Shown here: in pieces, positions 15,001 through 25,499 of the stretch
Layout: every line of letters starts with the position of its first letter
Position numbering within the stretch: position 1 is the stretch's first letter
Program-made: the position numbers and the translations under genes
NCBI GenBank assembly: GCA_025642065.1
Contig: JAODUP010000418.1
Coordinates: forward strand, 94,501 to 158,500
Reading direction: 5' to 3'
Origin: Paralvinella palmiformis
Taxonomy: Eukaryota > Annelida > Polychaeta > Terebellida > Alvinellidae
Length of the DNA: 64,000 nt
Notes under the pieces: generated by a model
The model's database searches: none
Told to the model about the DNA's origin: nothing
What the model saw: the letters and a program-made list of their open reading frames with translations, nothing else

Positions 15001-18000
15001 AGGGTTTTTTCGATTAAATTAAATTTCTTCGATCAAATTGATTTATTCAACATTCTCGATAATCTCATAAGAAATAATATGTAATTCTGAAAATAAATAA
15101 ATATGTGGAATATCATAATATACCCAATAGACTTAACATTTCATTCTTAGCATTTCTAAAGAATTAAAGCAAAGCAGTTATGTACAGATTTAAACTTTAT
15201 TTAAAAATATATACAGTTAAATCAACTGGCAGTAAGATAATCTGAAAAAAAAATCATGTTGATTAAACCAATGATTTAATCAATTTGATTAGATCAATGC
15301 CAACCCTAGTTGATAGATTAAAATTTCAGGTTTAATTTAATAAAAAATAGTAATCCTAATACATGAGTACCTTGCTTAGAGCGATGGCTGTAGCAGCTAA
15401 TCCAATCAAGCCACCCTTCCTACTGTTGGGATTATGAGACAGTGTGAAGTCCTGTCCAAGAACTTTCAACAAACGTCTGATATGTGCCGTGTTATTGTGA
15501 GCAACAAAGTCCTTCACCATTCTGCAGAAATAATATTAACAAAAGACTCAGTTATAATCTTGTCTAAATAGTTTACAACAGAATTATAATGATGGGATTC
15601 AATTTCAAATATATTAATTTCAATTCCATTTTTTTACTGACTCTTTTTTTAACTACTACTTTGTACCATCAGTAGGTACTCCAAATACCTACTCCAAGTA
15701 CCTACTTTGAATAGTTTATATTCTAAGTAGAATTGTCAAGGAAGAAATATTTCTGAATTAAAAAATTAAATGGTAAATTATTTTGCGGATTAAATGTTTT
15801 GTAGCAAACTTCAAAACCAATTCAAAATTTATCAATTCCATTAAAAAAATAAGCAATTCCAATTCCAGAATTGCCCATCAATTCCAAAATAGTATCAAGG
15901 AATATGGGCCACACCAACTATAGTCTACATACTACTACTAGACTAGATATAAAATTATCTCTACAAATAAATACAATTATCTTAATAAAATTAGGACATT
16001 ATCACCTAATTAATACAAAAGCATTTATCAAATAATACTTGAATGATTCAAATGAAAATCTTCAAGAAATATTGACAATAAGATTAGTCAAAAACTACCT
16101 AAATGGTTTGTCTAAAAGAAGATTAAGTTGAAACAATTTCACAAACACCTAATATGTCATAGACTGTATAGCTAACACAACCAGGTTACATGATAATTAA
16201 TTTGTAAACAATGTACTAAACCAGTTAAATGGCTAGAAAGGATGGTGGAATCCTGTATTATTTGGTGAGCAATGATGTTGCTCACAAACCTGTCATCTTT
16301 ATCAGATCATTATTTAGTGAACCATAAAGTTTATGGTTCACCAAATAATAGGTATTACCAAGTTATTGTTTTGTAACAGCCACTTTTGTGCACAGGGTAA
16401 GCTAAATGGTCCAAGCTACATCCAAAGGTAATGGAGCGAAGTGAAAGATGGAACATCCTTCTGGAATAGCCTGACTAGTGTTTGAACCCAGGTGCAACAG
16501 ATATGTGGCTAACTACACTACCAATTAGACCATGGAGGTGCCCCCTATATTCTCAAGTAACGGGGCATAAATTTTAACTAAACAACTTCTAATACCTAAA
16601 ATATTCCTTCTTCGGTTGTTTTATTTGTAATTTTCTGAAACCTAAATTACATCAACAAGTTGTAGCCATCCTTAAAGAATGATGGTCATCTACCAGTAGC
16701 TCGCCCTGTCCCAAAAGTATGCTTATTTCTCAGCAAACTGATAATTCTGTGAGAAACTTCCCAAACATGCAACATCTATATAAGTAAACCATTTTCCTGG
16801 TTATAAACTGCCGTTTTATTTCGATATTGGTTTGTGGAACACTTGAAACTGTTTTCAAACACTACCTGTATATGACAATATAAGCAGGTAATAGAATAAT
16901 GACTGATGTCTTGTTTACGGTTAACAACACGTCTTTTTGCCACTTTCCATAAAACCAAGGAAAACTTTGATAAATGAAGAGTTATGTTGATGTTTTGACA
17001 TAGTTTCATTAAAAAGAATTGTAATAAGTAGACTAGATATTATCTAGTCTACTTATCTATCCTTATCTAGTATATAATGATACTTAAAAGAAGCCATATA
17101 TGTCCTTCTGGTACAGAAAAATGAACAAAAATAGTTGATATGAAATTAAATTACTCAAGTCTAACTATGAGTCATTATTTAATAAATCAGGTTTTGATAA
17201 GCTATGAATGACTAATCACTAAACAATATATCAGAATTATACAGTATACTGAGCATGATATGAAATGTAGACATCTTCAATCTAAATGTAGTATTATTCA
17301 GGACGTGAAATATGTTCACAATATATAGACTAACGGCCACCTGGACTGATATACTAAAATACTTTAAATTCAAATTGTACCAGTCTGCCTAGATTTCTAG
17401 CTGCCTTGAACTCATTAGTTGTATTTTTATGAGATTAATTGGTGTCTTTATGTAAAAAAAAGTATCTCAATGATCAAGAAACCCATGTAGTGCAACTGGT
17501 ACTGCACTATACTCCAAGCTGGAGTTCAAATCTTAGTGTTACTGGTGACTACAAGACTAACAAGTTATTCCAACTGATCATCTCATTTCTCTGGGAAATA
17601 CTGAAACAGCCTTTCTGCCATCTATCGCAAAGGCTAAATAAAATACCCTTTAGCAGTTTAGCCTATAAGTTTGTAAAATACAATAATTGAATCAACAGCA
17701 ATAGATGATTATTAGATCTAGTCTAGATCTAGTCATCTACTGAACACAAAAAACAACTAGTTAAATAAAATAGTACAATTTTCAAACCATATCATCATCA
17801 TCAACTCCATCATTTCATTATTATGATATGGTTTGGAAATACAAGTTTTTTTCAAGATCATCAGAATATTTACAAATCAGTGATGATCACTGATTAGCAT
17901 CATGATCATGACATGATTAGTCTAGAATATCGTGTTTGGGAAATATCATTTTCGAACCTTTCAATTTCCAGGGCAGCGACCTTTCTCTTTTCGTATAATT

Positions 18001-18055
18001 TATCATTTAATGCACGAACACAAGACGCACTCAGTGGTGCGTAGTCTTTCTCCAT
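1684..18055 (-). CDS. VAC14: VAC14, PIKfyve complex scaffold (3' end off the left edge)
   Basis: Encodes the HEAT-repeat scaffold that holds PIKfyve and FIG4 together on endolysosomal membranes for PI(3,5)P2 turnover (family knowledge). Fifteen exons run high to low: 18055-17958, 15521-15371, 14045-13878, 13294-13124, 11520-11411, 10676-10567, 10000-9860, 8523-8440, 7131-about 7020, 4647-4521, 4339-4274, 4032-3806, 3414-3240, 2565-2447, 1763-1684. All but exon 9 keep phase with AG/GT borders. Landmarks matching human VAC14 as I know it: [17 protein letters not shown] (exon 1), [11 protein letters not shown] (exon 2), [19 protein letters not shown] (exon 3), [14 protein letters not shown] (exon 4), [11 protein letters not shown] (exon 7), MNSYF (exon 12), [15 protein letters not shown] (exon 13), [17 protein letters not shown] (exon 14). 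About 645 of roughly 780 residues are present; the C-terminal exons should lie left of base 1. Exon 9 codes a Ser/Asp-rich variable loop and its donor is unclear. The start is the first ATG of exon 1. Introns are full of MITEs, SINEs and a LINE. Confidence 0.96.
1764..2446 (-). other. VAC14: VAC14 intron 14: candidate U12-type GT-AG intron
   Basis: The donor again reads GTATCCTTG. It lies one codon past an ATG-GTG that could be mistaken for the splice site, but only TT|GTATCC joined to T|GGAGAC restores Phe-Gly-Asp-Leu-Glu of the family. A TTTAAC core (branch TTAAC at 1780-1776) lies about 13 nt before the terminal CAG. The branch site matches the U12 consensus only in its 3' half. Confidence 0.55.
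2125..2215 (+). repeat. LINE/SINE 3' tail remnant with (ATT)n
   Basis: Contains GTGCTATATAAATGTATT followed by ATT repeats. This resembles the GGGCGCTATATA tail of the LINE at 18.4 kb and the SINE at 43.3 kb. Only the tail is recognisable. Confidence 0.5.
5689..6600. other. Part of VAC14 intron 9: (AT)n run and an unassigned plus-strand ORF
   Basis: About 22 AT units at 6041-6080 precede an open plus-strand frame of about 125 codons (6081-6457) opposite VAC14. It has Pro-rich segments ([15 protein letters not shown]) and a Leu/Asp-rich end. It matches no family I know, has no splice or promoter support, and an ORF this long is expected about once by chance in a window like this. Confidence 0.35.
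7559..7818. mobile_element. hAT-type MITE family D
   Basis: Terminal inverted repeats: left CAGGCCTCGACATTAAC, right (reverse complement) CAGGGCTTGACATTAAC. The element is 260 bp, inserted in a (GT)n tract inside VAC14 intron 8. Because of the GT tract, the flanking 8 bp (gtgtgtgt, tgtttgtg) cannot confirm a target duplication. The CAGGG...GACATTAAC terminus resembles ends of known hAT elements, from memory. Confidence 0.65.
8524..9859 (-). other. VAC14: VAC14 intron 7: candidate U12-type GT-AG intron
   Basis: The 5' site reads GTATCCTTG, one base off the U12 consensus GTATCCTTT. Near the 3' end is TCCTTCAT (8543-8536), with the putative branch A about 13 nt from the AG and no clear polypyrimidine tract. 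The splice after 9860 and before 8523 joins Pro-Gln to Asn-Ile-Lys-Asp-Val, aligning with human VAC14. The branch site departs from consensus at one or two places, so this is a probable rather than certain U12 intron. Confidence 0.65.
8640..9004. mobile_element. hAT-type MITE family B
   Basis: Left end CAGAGATGGAG, right end CTCCATCTGTG: 11-bp inverted repeats with one mismatch. The 365-bp element is flanked by CTTTTCAA (8632-8639) and CTTTCCAA (9005-9012), a 7/8 match to an 8-bp target duplication, the hAT hallmark. Inside are repeats of the type AGTAATCATACTCA in both orientations. No coding sequence. It lies inside the candidate U12 intron 7 of VAC14. Confidence 0.85.
10108..10428. mobile_element. 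hAT-type MITE family A, copy 1
   Basis: Termini AGACATGGGGTCAATTC and GAATTGACCCCATGTCTG are inverted repeats. The 321-bp element is flanked by GAACACAT (10100-10107) and GAATACAT (10429-10436), an 8-bp target duplication with one change. The interior has a short conserved palindrome-rich core (CCTACTTGGAATATAAACTA...GGTATTCC). Lies in VAC14 intron 6. Confidence 0.9.
11030..11262 (-). mobile_element. tRNA-derived SINE family B, copy 1
   Basis: On the minus strand it has a tRNA-like head with B box GGTTCGAATCC, then CACTATAGTAGGAGGAGTTT and an AAATATGCCATC-like body. Same family at 38.3, 43.7 and 62.6 kb. VAC14 intron 5. Confidence 0.75.
11600..12960 (+). pseudogene. Non-LTR retrotransposon (LINE) reverse transcriptase remnant
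   Basis: In plus-strand frames with shifts: [17 protein letters not shown] at about 11.66-11.72 kb (the RT motif before the catalytic Asp pair), then FADDT in another frame at about 11.76 kb, a K-FLGVIFDE motif near 12.0 kb, INYGMAWG near 12.15 kb, and a KIWNKWS then [11 protein letters not shown] end near 12.4 kb. The remainder is AT-rich 3' UTR. 5'-truncated and frameshifted, so dead. Clade not resolved (Jockey/CR1 group). It sits sense-opposite inside VAC14 intron 4. Confidence 0.85.
14085..14365 (+). repeat. tRNA-like head followed by three degenerate repeats of about 60-70 bp
   Basis: Starts CGATGGCTCAGTGGTAAAG, an A-box-like motif, with a weak B box (TTTAATCGAATCC). This is followed by repeated blocks built on AACCTGGATTAAGC and CAGTTTAGCCTGC. 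Possibly an old SINE with an internally amplified body; VAC14 intron 2. Confidence 0.45.
14613..14925. mobile_element. hAT-type MITE family A, copy 2 (degraded ends)
   Basis: Same interior as the 10.1 kb copy but in the opposite orientation: TTCCAAGTAGGATTGTCATG, then TTTGTAGGAAACTTCA. The termini are eroded, so the boundaries are approximate. VAC14 intron 2. Confidence 0.75.
15588..15892. mobile_element. hAT-type MITE family A, copy 3 (degraded ends)
   Basis: Shows the family core (GTAGGTACTCCAAATACC, TTCTAAGTAGAATTGTCA) and AT-rich AATTCC arms. Approximate ends; VAC14 intron 1, just upstream of exon 2. Confidence 0.75.
16256..16350. repeat. Nested palindrome element
   Basis: Outer inverted repeat TATTATTTGGTGA (16256-16268) and TCACCAAATAATA (16338-16350). 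Near the right end is a palindrome, GTGAACCATAAA then TTTATGGTTCAC. The form fits a tiny palindromic transposon or a cruciform-forming insertion; VAC14 intron 1. Confidence 0.6.
16380..16545 (-). mobile_element. tRNA-derived SINE family A, copy 2
   Basis: Same order as the other copies: (minus strand) GGTGCCTCCATGGTCTAATTGG head, GGTTCAAACAC B box, tail GTGCACAAAAGTGGC. More diverged; no clear target duplication. VAC14 intron 1. Confidence 0.75.
17024..17056. repeat. 33-bp near-perfect palindrome
   Basis: ATAAGTAGACTAGATA, one T, then TATCTAGTCTACTTAT: 16-bp perfect arms. Could extrude as a hairpin; no function evident. Confidence 0.8.
17778..17842. repeat. Inverted repeat with a loop of about 30 nt
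   Basis: Arms of about 15 bp, CAAACCATATCAT and ATGATATGGTTTG, flank an ATC-rich loop. It lies just beyond the exon 1 donor in VAC14 intron 1. Confidence 0.55.
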
Positions 18056-18425
18056 CTTCAGATCTTAGTAAACAATGCACCATTCAATGTAACGTTAGCC
18101 TGACTGAATTAAAATGTAAACAACTAAATCTAGCGGTTTCAAAAGGAAATAATACATGCTCCCTTCAGAGTGTCACATGATAGAATAGTAACAGGTCGTT
18201 TCGTCCCCAATACCAGTTCGTTGCCAAAAGAAAAGGTTGTTTCGTCGCCAACTTGAAGTTGTTTCATCGCCTACTAAAAGCTCTAGTAATTGTTTTTGTC
18301 GCCATCAATAATTATTCTAGAATAAATAGACACATATATAAAGTTTTTATTTACTTTATATTAAAATGTTAATACATATTATATAGTAATAAAGTATATA
18401 TAATTATTATATATATAATCATTAT
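18056..18425. promoter_or_regulatory. VAC14 5' flank
   Basis: The region upstream of the VAC14 ATG on the minus strand. It contains a block of GTTTCGTCGCC-like repeats (18190-18290) that recurs inverted at 22.62-22.67 kb. No TATA box or initiator can be assigned with confidence. Confidence 0.35.
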
Positions 18426-19910
18426 ATAATAATAATAATAATAATATACAAAATGTATATAGCGCCCTATATAACCAGTAAGAAGGTTACTCTAAGGTGC
18501 TTGACAATAAACAATTCTATAGATGTAACAGATTTACATCTTTAAAAATAGATCATTATTATTAGCCAAATACATAATATATTCAGCTAGGAACAAATTA
18601 AGCTGAAACAAAAGGCTTAGTTTTTATCTTCTTTTTGAAGGTATCAAGGGTCTTCACTTTCTGATGGTTACTGGAAGATTATTCCATAAGGTTGCAGCAG
18701 CCTTTCTGAAACATCTATTACCGGATATCACTCCACGTGTTGTTGGTACGGCTAAGAATGCTCCAGACTCAGACCGTAGAGACCTTGTCGGCTGATACGG
18801 AACGACAAGTTCCTCATGTACTGAGGGGCAGTCCCTTGAAGTGCCTTAAAAGTGTACATCAAAATCTTGTACTGCGACCTGTATATAAACGGAAGCCAAT
18901 GCAGGGAGTTCAATACTGGTGTTATATGTTCTCTTTTATGAGTGCTAGTGACTAACCTAGCAGAAGAATTCTGTACTTTCTGTAGCAATGTGCTTGATAG
19001 ACCATACAGGAGAGCGTTGCCGTAATCTAGCCAAGATGTTATCAGGGCGTGTGCCAGTGTTTTGCGAGCATCTAATGTGATGTACCGCCTGATATGATCA
19101 ATATTACGAATTTGGTAATAACAGGCTTTGAATATTGCATTTACTTGCCTCTCCATGGTCAGGGATGTATCAAAATTTACTCCTAATTAAGTTCTTCAAT
19201 GACGATGCTACAGAAACAGTATTATTGCCTACCTGAAGCCGAAATTCCTCATGTATCCTAACCTGATGTTTTGGGTTAAAGATAATGAGCTCTGCCTTTT
19301 CCACGTTTAAATTAAGCATGTTTGCACTCATCCAAGTACTAATCTCAGCCAAACAAGCTCCCAATTGTTTTGCAACGTCGGACCAAGTTGTTTTGGGCAT
19401 GATCACATATAAACCTGGGTATCGTCTGCTTAACAGTGGTGAGCAAATTATGCCGGCTACATATCGCCCCTATTGGTTTTGAATACAAATAGTAACTACG
19501 TGGTCCAAGTACCGATCCTTGTGGCACGCCAATATTCAGGCACTTACCTTCTGATGTCGTCATTCCTATGGCAACACACTGAGATCTGTCACTCAGATAA
19601 GATTTGATCCAGGAGAGGGCACTTCCGGTTGCTCCAACCGAGTGCTCAAGGCGCGTTTGAAGGATCTTGTGAACTATGACATCGAAAGCAGCAGACAATT
19701 CAAGCAGAATTAATGCCGGCATACACTTCCTATCTAAAGCTTCAGCAATGTCATGATGGAACTTCAGGAGCGCGGTCTCTGTAGAGTGACCGGTACGGTA
19801 AGCTAAATGAAAATTATCGTGCAGTCTGTGACTACTCAAATGGGTCTCCAACCGCTTAGCAACCAACTTCACCAGAATCTTCGACAAGAAAGGCAGATTA
19901 GACACATGCG
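18425..19910 (-). pseudogene. L2/CR1-like LINE, 3' half, frameshifted
   Basis: The minus-strand RT begins near 19905 with SKILVKLVAKRLETHL, then HLAYRTGHSTETALLKFHHD, SAAFDVIVHKILQTRLE, a GVPQGSVLGP motif, and a frameshift before the ADDTQ box. It continues to a thumb-like segment (LARALITSWLDYGNALLYGL-like) and a 3' UTR. The 3' end is a GGGCGCTATATA tail followed by (ATT)n at 18425-18480. 5'-truncated. The catalytic box is out of frame, so it is inactive. Confidence 0.85.
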
Positions 19911-19934
19911 TATTACTATTAGCTTGAACGTCAT

Positions 19935-20195
19935 TATAATAAAATTAGCTTAAATGTCTTTATAATAATGACATTCAAGCTCATTTTCATCAACAAGCGC
20001 CTTTTACCCAATTATTTTCGATTCACACTTTTGTGAGATCGGGAGAAAATATGAAGCAGTTAAGTCCCTCTTGTGTTCGTAGGGATGTCTGGGGAGGCAA
20101 AGGCTGATTATGGCGCTGTCTTCAGGACAGTACTGGACCAACTGCTCACTGTGCTGGCTGTAGAGAGTATCACGGCTGATTTTGAAGTCGCAACT

Positions 20196-20233
<38 letters not shown>

Positions 20234-20390
20234 CTAATTGTGCTTTTTCTTTTAAATCATTTTGTTCATTATTATATGACTATGCAATTTTTACCTGTGC
20301 TTCCTTTCTTAAACTACATTATTCAGTTGTGCGTTCTTGTCTCATTTCTGTCAATTGATAGTTACATATATCCAAAGACTATTTATAACA
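19935..20390. other. Non-coding stretch with (AT)n microsatellite
   Basis: I recognise no gene. A clean (AT)n run lies at about 20200-20229; the rest is AT-rich unique sequence. Confidence 0.6.
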
Positions 20391-20496
20391 AGACGTGTTA
20401 CTTCGCGTTTTAACATGGGACGTCATTTTGAATTCATGGAGCGCCAGGGCCCTAGCGACCGGAGGTAGATTGTCACGGACAGCTCCCTTCGTTAAC

Positions 20497-21743
20497 ATGG
20501 CGCCTAATGGCACTGGTTCATTCTGCGCCGCTTTCGGCTGCAGTAACAGAAAAAGTATGCACAAATAAAAACATTCCCGAAAGGAAATGAAAAGCTAGTG
20601 TAAAAATTTGATGTGATCTGGCTTTTTTTAAATAAAGGATAATAAATTTTATTAAATAATATCAACCTAATAATCACAAAATGGGTATGTAAGATATACA
20701 TAAGCTTACAGTTACATGTACTGGAGCCACTGAAGATGTTATGGGCTGGAGGTATAATTTACTTTATTATTGTTAATAATATAATTGGACTTCTAAAATT
20801 ACATTACTATAATCAGATAATTTTTCCCCTAATTACAGTAATTATAAGTAGCTGAGTATTTACATGATCACCTGCATCCATATTTATTTTTAAACGTAAG
20901 CAATTGATACTTATTGATATATATGGACTTCTATTTATAATTTAAATGTTATGAAATTAATTATTAAATACCTCAACTAGTGGTAGAAACATTCATTTTT
21001 TAATTTTTTCTATTGACAGAAGTAAAAGGTGGGTAATTATTAATTGTTGTCATTCAGATATATGATGAGGAAAGATTTAAATTACTTGAATACTAATTGT
21101 AGAATGTATGATATGCATTTCACTGAAACGAAATTCATTAACCAGACAACTTTTCTAGAATGCTATTCCAACTATTTTTGATGTACCAAATCCACTGCAT
21201 GCATCCACTGAAATCAAAGAGGAAGGTATTAACAGATAGGAGACCTATACAGGAGACAGGGCCAGCTGTGATGGTAATTAATATTTATAGTTATTAATGG
21301 TGAAAATTGGTATTATAAAATGAATTAAATAAGAAACAAGGCATCAAACCCATTAAATTTTGTCAGCCCATTTCATATCTTAGTACCAAAAAAAGGATTA
21401 CCCGACACCTGAATTAGTACTTGAATGTTCAGCTCATGTGCTTTAATTGGTATACTTCTCTTCGTAACTTAAATGCATATCAAATCAAATTCTTTAACCA
21501 ACTTGAAAAAAAAGGAAAACATGTGTTTACACATTGTGTATGCACTTGGTTCAAGTCATTATTTTACAAGGTATTGTTCTGTTTCAGTCCTTGAAATTCT
21601 ATGATGATGAGATACCATGTAAACAGGCCAATCTCTTGGTTACAGATTTACTGGTGTTATCTGTTACAGTAGTCAATGCATGTGTCTATTACATCTTTGG
21701 GTATATTCTGTCTAAATTTAAACAGTTCACTGATCTGGACTAA
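20497..21743 (+). pseudogene. THAP-domain / P-element-like relic
   Basis: An ATG at 20497 opens GSFCAAFGCSNRKSM, with the C-x4-C spacing and Asn-Arg typical of a THAP zinc finger start, then stops at a TAA after 23 codons. Around 21090-21240 another frame reads RMYDMHFTETKF, where THAP domains have R-x-C-x-x-H-F, so the third zinc ligand appears replaced by Tyr. This is followed, out of frame, by NAIPTIFDVPNP, matching the A-V-P-T-I-F box that closes THAP domains. At 21640-21743 is VYYIFGYILSKF, reminiscent of a segment in THAP9/P-element transposases. Three frames and a lost ligand suggest decay; a split gene with unseen exons is possible. The start lies in a locally CpG-rich patch with AACATGGCGCC. 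Confidence 0.5.
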
Positions 21744-21749
21744 ATGTCA

Positions 21750-23140
21750 TATTTTTGTAGTAGTGGTTGTTTATAGCTGGAAGCAATTTAGGTTATTCGG
21801 TCCATTTGATAACAAATGACTGATTGTAACTATAGATGAGATTTGATGCCGCTTATTGTATGAAAGTACTAATTTCTCTATCTCTAACATGTTAACGCAA
21901 ACATAAACATTGTTAATATTCCATGTATATTCTTTGTTCTCAGCTGGGCAGGCCTATATTGCATGGTCTATATTATTGAGGTTTAGCCTTTAAATGAACT
22001 TATAATTTTTTAGTTAATATATGATAAACGGACATGATGAATATATGGTGAATTATATTATGGTTGTGTTATAATAGCTGTATATATCATTATATGTATG
22101 TATCCAAATAAATAAAAATTTATGGACTATGATAAACTGACATGATGAAAGTATGTTTGTATGCGTTTACCTCATTGTTTTCATTAAAAAAAAGTTGTGA
22201 AAATTACGCCTTCCACACACAAAGCTGTCAAATAACCTAAACCACGTTCAGTTATTTTCTGATCAGCTGTCAAGTGAGCGCAAATTGTAGGCTATGAATT
22301 AACTAAGTGACATAATTGTTTATTTACAGTTTCAGAGCTTCGTTTCATTCAATATCATGTGTGCACAATCAAAGTGTTTATTAATAAAAGAGTATGTGAT
22401 CATGTAACATGTAGTACTAGTATTGGCAATTCATTTCAACCATCGCACACATGTACACGATCACATGTGGACAACCAGAGAGCTTTTGTTTATCTGAGAA
22501 ATACCTCCGGTCGCTGGAGGCGTCACTGGTTCAAAATTCAACATGGCGCGGCAAGAGTAACGCCTCTCTATATTTAAGCTCTCTGATATATCTATTAATT
22601 ATCGCTGCTATGACTTTTGGTTTGCGACGGAACGACCTTTTCTTTTGGGGACGAACTAGTAGAAAGCAGAATCGCATATATCTTGCAAAATTCCTTACAC
22701 GATAAAGTTGACTCGGGTTTAATTGATTGATTGATTTCCATGTTCAGGGCACATTACGTGGTACAAAGGATCGAGCTGGTCTTAAAAATCTTACCAATCA
22801 TGTTTATATAATTAATAAAATATATCAAAATAATATCAAACTTCTACTAACAGAGAAAACTGTTCGCAACATGATATAAATAATATGTTAGCCTTAAAAA
22901 AACAAAAAAGGTTAACTTTCTTCTTCAGTAAGAGTTCGATTGTTTAAAATTTACATTTTACTTAAAATCATCATATCTGGATGCCAAAATACGGAATAAA
23001 AGCCGGGCCTTCTGATATTTCGCCCTTTAAGCCTATGACACCACACACATTATTTGAGGGTATTTTGGTCGCTATAGTCACTTCAGAGAGGGAATTAATT
23101 CTAGGTTTGTACTATTCTTTGGCTGAACACGTTCTTACTG
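21750..23140. other. Intergenic, mostly without recognisable features
   Basis: AT-rich. The only structure I see is the inverted counterpart (22620-22670) of the GTTTCGTCGCC repeat near 18.2 kb, and a second AACATGGCGC motif at about 22540. Confidence 0.5.
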
Positions 23141-23149
23141 ACTTCAATC

Positions 23150-24560
23150 CGAATGTATACCATGAATACCTTGTCCTTGTGCCTCCTGGTACATTGTCCT
23201 TCAGCTCTAAGGAAGAATAATTCGGGATCAAGCAGATCTATCCCATTCATGATCTTGAATACCTGGATCCTGTCTCCACGGCGACGTCGGACACCCAGTG
23301 ATGGTAGTCTAAAGGATTGTAGTATTTTCTCATATAGTAGACGTTCCAGGTGTAGGATTATCTGAATGACTCGCCTCTTCTCAATTTGTAGCTTATCAAT
23401 CCGATGTCGGGGATGCCATATAATATTTCCACATTCCTGGTGGTGCCTGACTGAGATCGTGAATAGCCGCGGTAAAGTGTCTTCATCATTACAAGAGAAA
23501 GTCGTTCTGATGAGTACAATTAAGTAATCTACTGGCTTTGTTTACTGAGTAGGACACACGATCACGGAACTTGAGGGCGTTATCGACGAACACTCCGAGG
23601 TTTTTTCTACTGGAGTTGACTACAGTTCGACATTCCCTATCGTATGCCTAGATGCAGGACTTAACATTTATCCGCATTAAACTTCATCTGCCACTTTTCC
23701 GACCACTCTACCAATACCGTAAGGTCTGCTTGTAGCTAGACACAGTACGGCTCAGTGAGGACGTTTCAGTACACCTATAGCTCTTAGTGTAGTCGGCAAA
23801 GATGTGTGTTATGCTTCGGACCATATCAAAGGGGTATTTTATAAAAAGTACAAACAATGTTGGTCCCATGGCACTGCCCTGTGGCATATGCCACTTAGCC
23901 CTTCCAAGCATGATGACAAACTACTTTGACGACGACTCGATGAGTACGCCCAGATAAGAATGCTAGCTCTTATCCAGTCATTTGTGTCTTCGATATGCCT
24001 TCAGTTTGTTCAATACATTTTGGTTTGGTACAGTGTCGAACGCTTTGCTGAAATCGAGATAGATGCATGACATTAGATGGGTCACCAGGATCCAATATCT
24101 CTGTCCACAGTTATATGACAACTAATAGCTAGGTCATACAAGATTTTCCTGGAACAAATCCACGTTGGGGATAATAAATTATCTTGTTTTTCATCATATG
24201 ATCTACCAGATGTTCACGAACAAGTGATTCCATTAGTTTGCCTCAGGTTTTTCCTGTGTCTTAACACTGGTAAAGTACTTATTAAGTAGATCCCCCTTCT
24301 CGTTTTCTCCCTGGATAAATGTTCCCTCACTGATCTCCAGGTCTCCTAGTCTAGGCTTGTTCTCCAGCTTGGTATTACAGTCCTGCCAGAATGTCTTTGT
24401 GTTGGTTTTCACACTGGGGGCTGGGTCCCTTTCAAACTGCCTACACAGCGAAAGTGTTAGTTGTGACAACTTGATCATTCATCAGTTGTGTTGCTCTTAG
24501 GTAGTCTGCATACGACTATGTCTGCTTAATTTTCATCATTATTACTCGTTAAACAGTTGA
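23150..24560 (-). pseudogene. CR1-like LINE remnant
   Basis: On the minus strand in order: linker NKYFTSVKTQ (near 24.25 kb), a damaged RT core, HMPQGSAMGPTLFVLF (about 23.85 kb) with FADYTKSY in place of F-A-D-D-T, and a C-terminal RRRRGDRIQVFKIMNGIDLL near 23.25 kb. The catalytic pair appears as Asp-Tyr. Several stops and shifts; inactive. Confidence 0.85.
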
Positions 24561-25490
24561 CGGGGTCATGCAGTTCATTTTATACTTCGACACCATTATA
24601 TAATAAATTGCTCTTGGATACACCATGTACCACATGCAAGACAAAGCTTTATTCAGAATTACGTGTGGAGTAACTACATTGGCTTTGTAATCGAGTGAAG
24701 TCATTGTTACACAAATAATAAGGTGCGGTACGTGCCATTATATACATTATTCATATGATCAAACATTATAGCTGATAGACACTATCAGAAGTATTTAAAA
24801 TACCAACTTTGTCAAGTTTACATTGTTCAATATGTGTTCGGGGACCAATATTTAGAACAAAATGTATCACTTTGTTTGGGGTTTCTTACTTATGACCAAA
24901 TTTCATGCTAACGTGACATAATCAAAATGACATTGTATCAAATTAGACGTAAGTAGTTTTTCTTTTGTTTAGTGTGTTACCATATATGTCTGTACATCAA
25001 TTTAGACCTTGGTGTACACTTATTCAGTACATAATTTACAATAGGTTCACCAGAAAGTGTTTGCTCCTGTTTCACACTTATGTAGGTACTTGACAGAGTC
25101 CGGTTTAATATAATAATCATTACATTGCAAAACAAACCTTTTTTTTTTCAAAAAATTTTGGGGGGTTGTTTTTTCACCTTTTTGGAAAAAAGCTTTTTTT
25201 TAGGCCAAAACTTTCTAAATTAATAAAGACATGAGAGTACTGCTAGAAGTAGGTCTACTGGGCGATAATATGTGACTATTCGTGATTTTAAACACTGATT
25301 TAATTGGTTCTTAAGTGTCTCACAATTCCTTATAGACCATTTGATGATAAAACATTTCCAATGGTAGGCACCACTCACAGGAGATGTTCATCCTCCACCC
25401 TCTCCCCGCCCCATGTCAATTCTGAGTACTTAAATTTAGATCTGTTTAGTGAGCTAGCTGTCTTCCCATCAGCCCCCATATATATTTATA
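24560..25490. other. Intergenic, low-complexity patch
   Basis: No gene seen. Homopolymer T and G runs lie at about 25135-25205. Confidence 0.5.
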
Positions 25491-25499
25491 CACGCATTA

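Noticed and set aside
17932..18180. Plus-strand 82-codon frame near 18 kb
   Set aside because: It is the antisense shadow of VAC14 exon 1.
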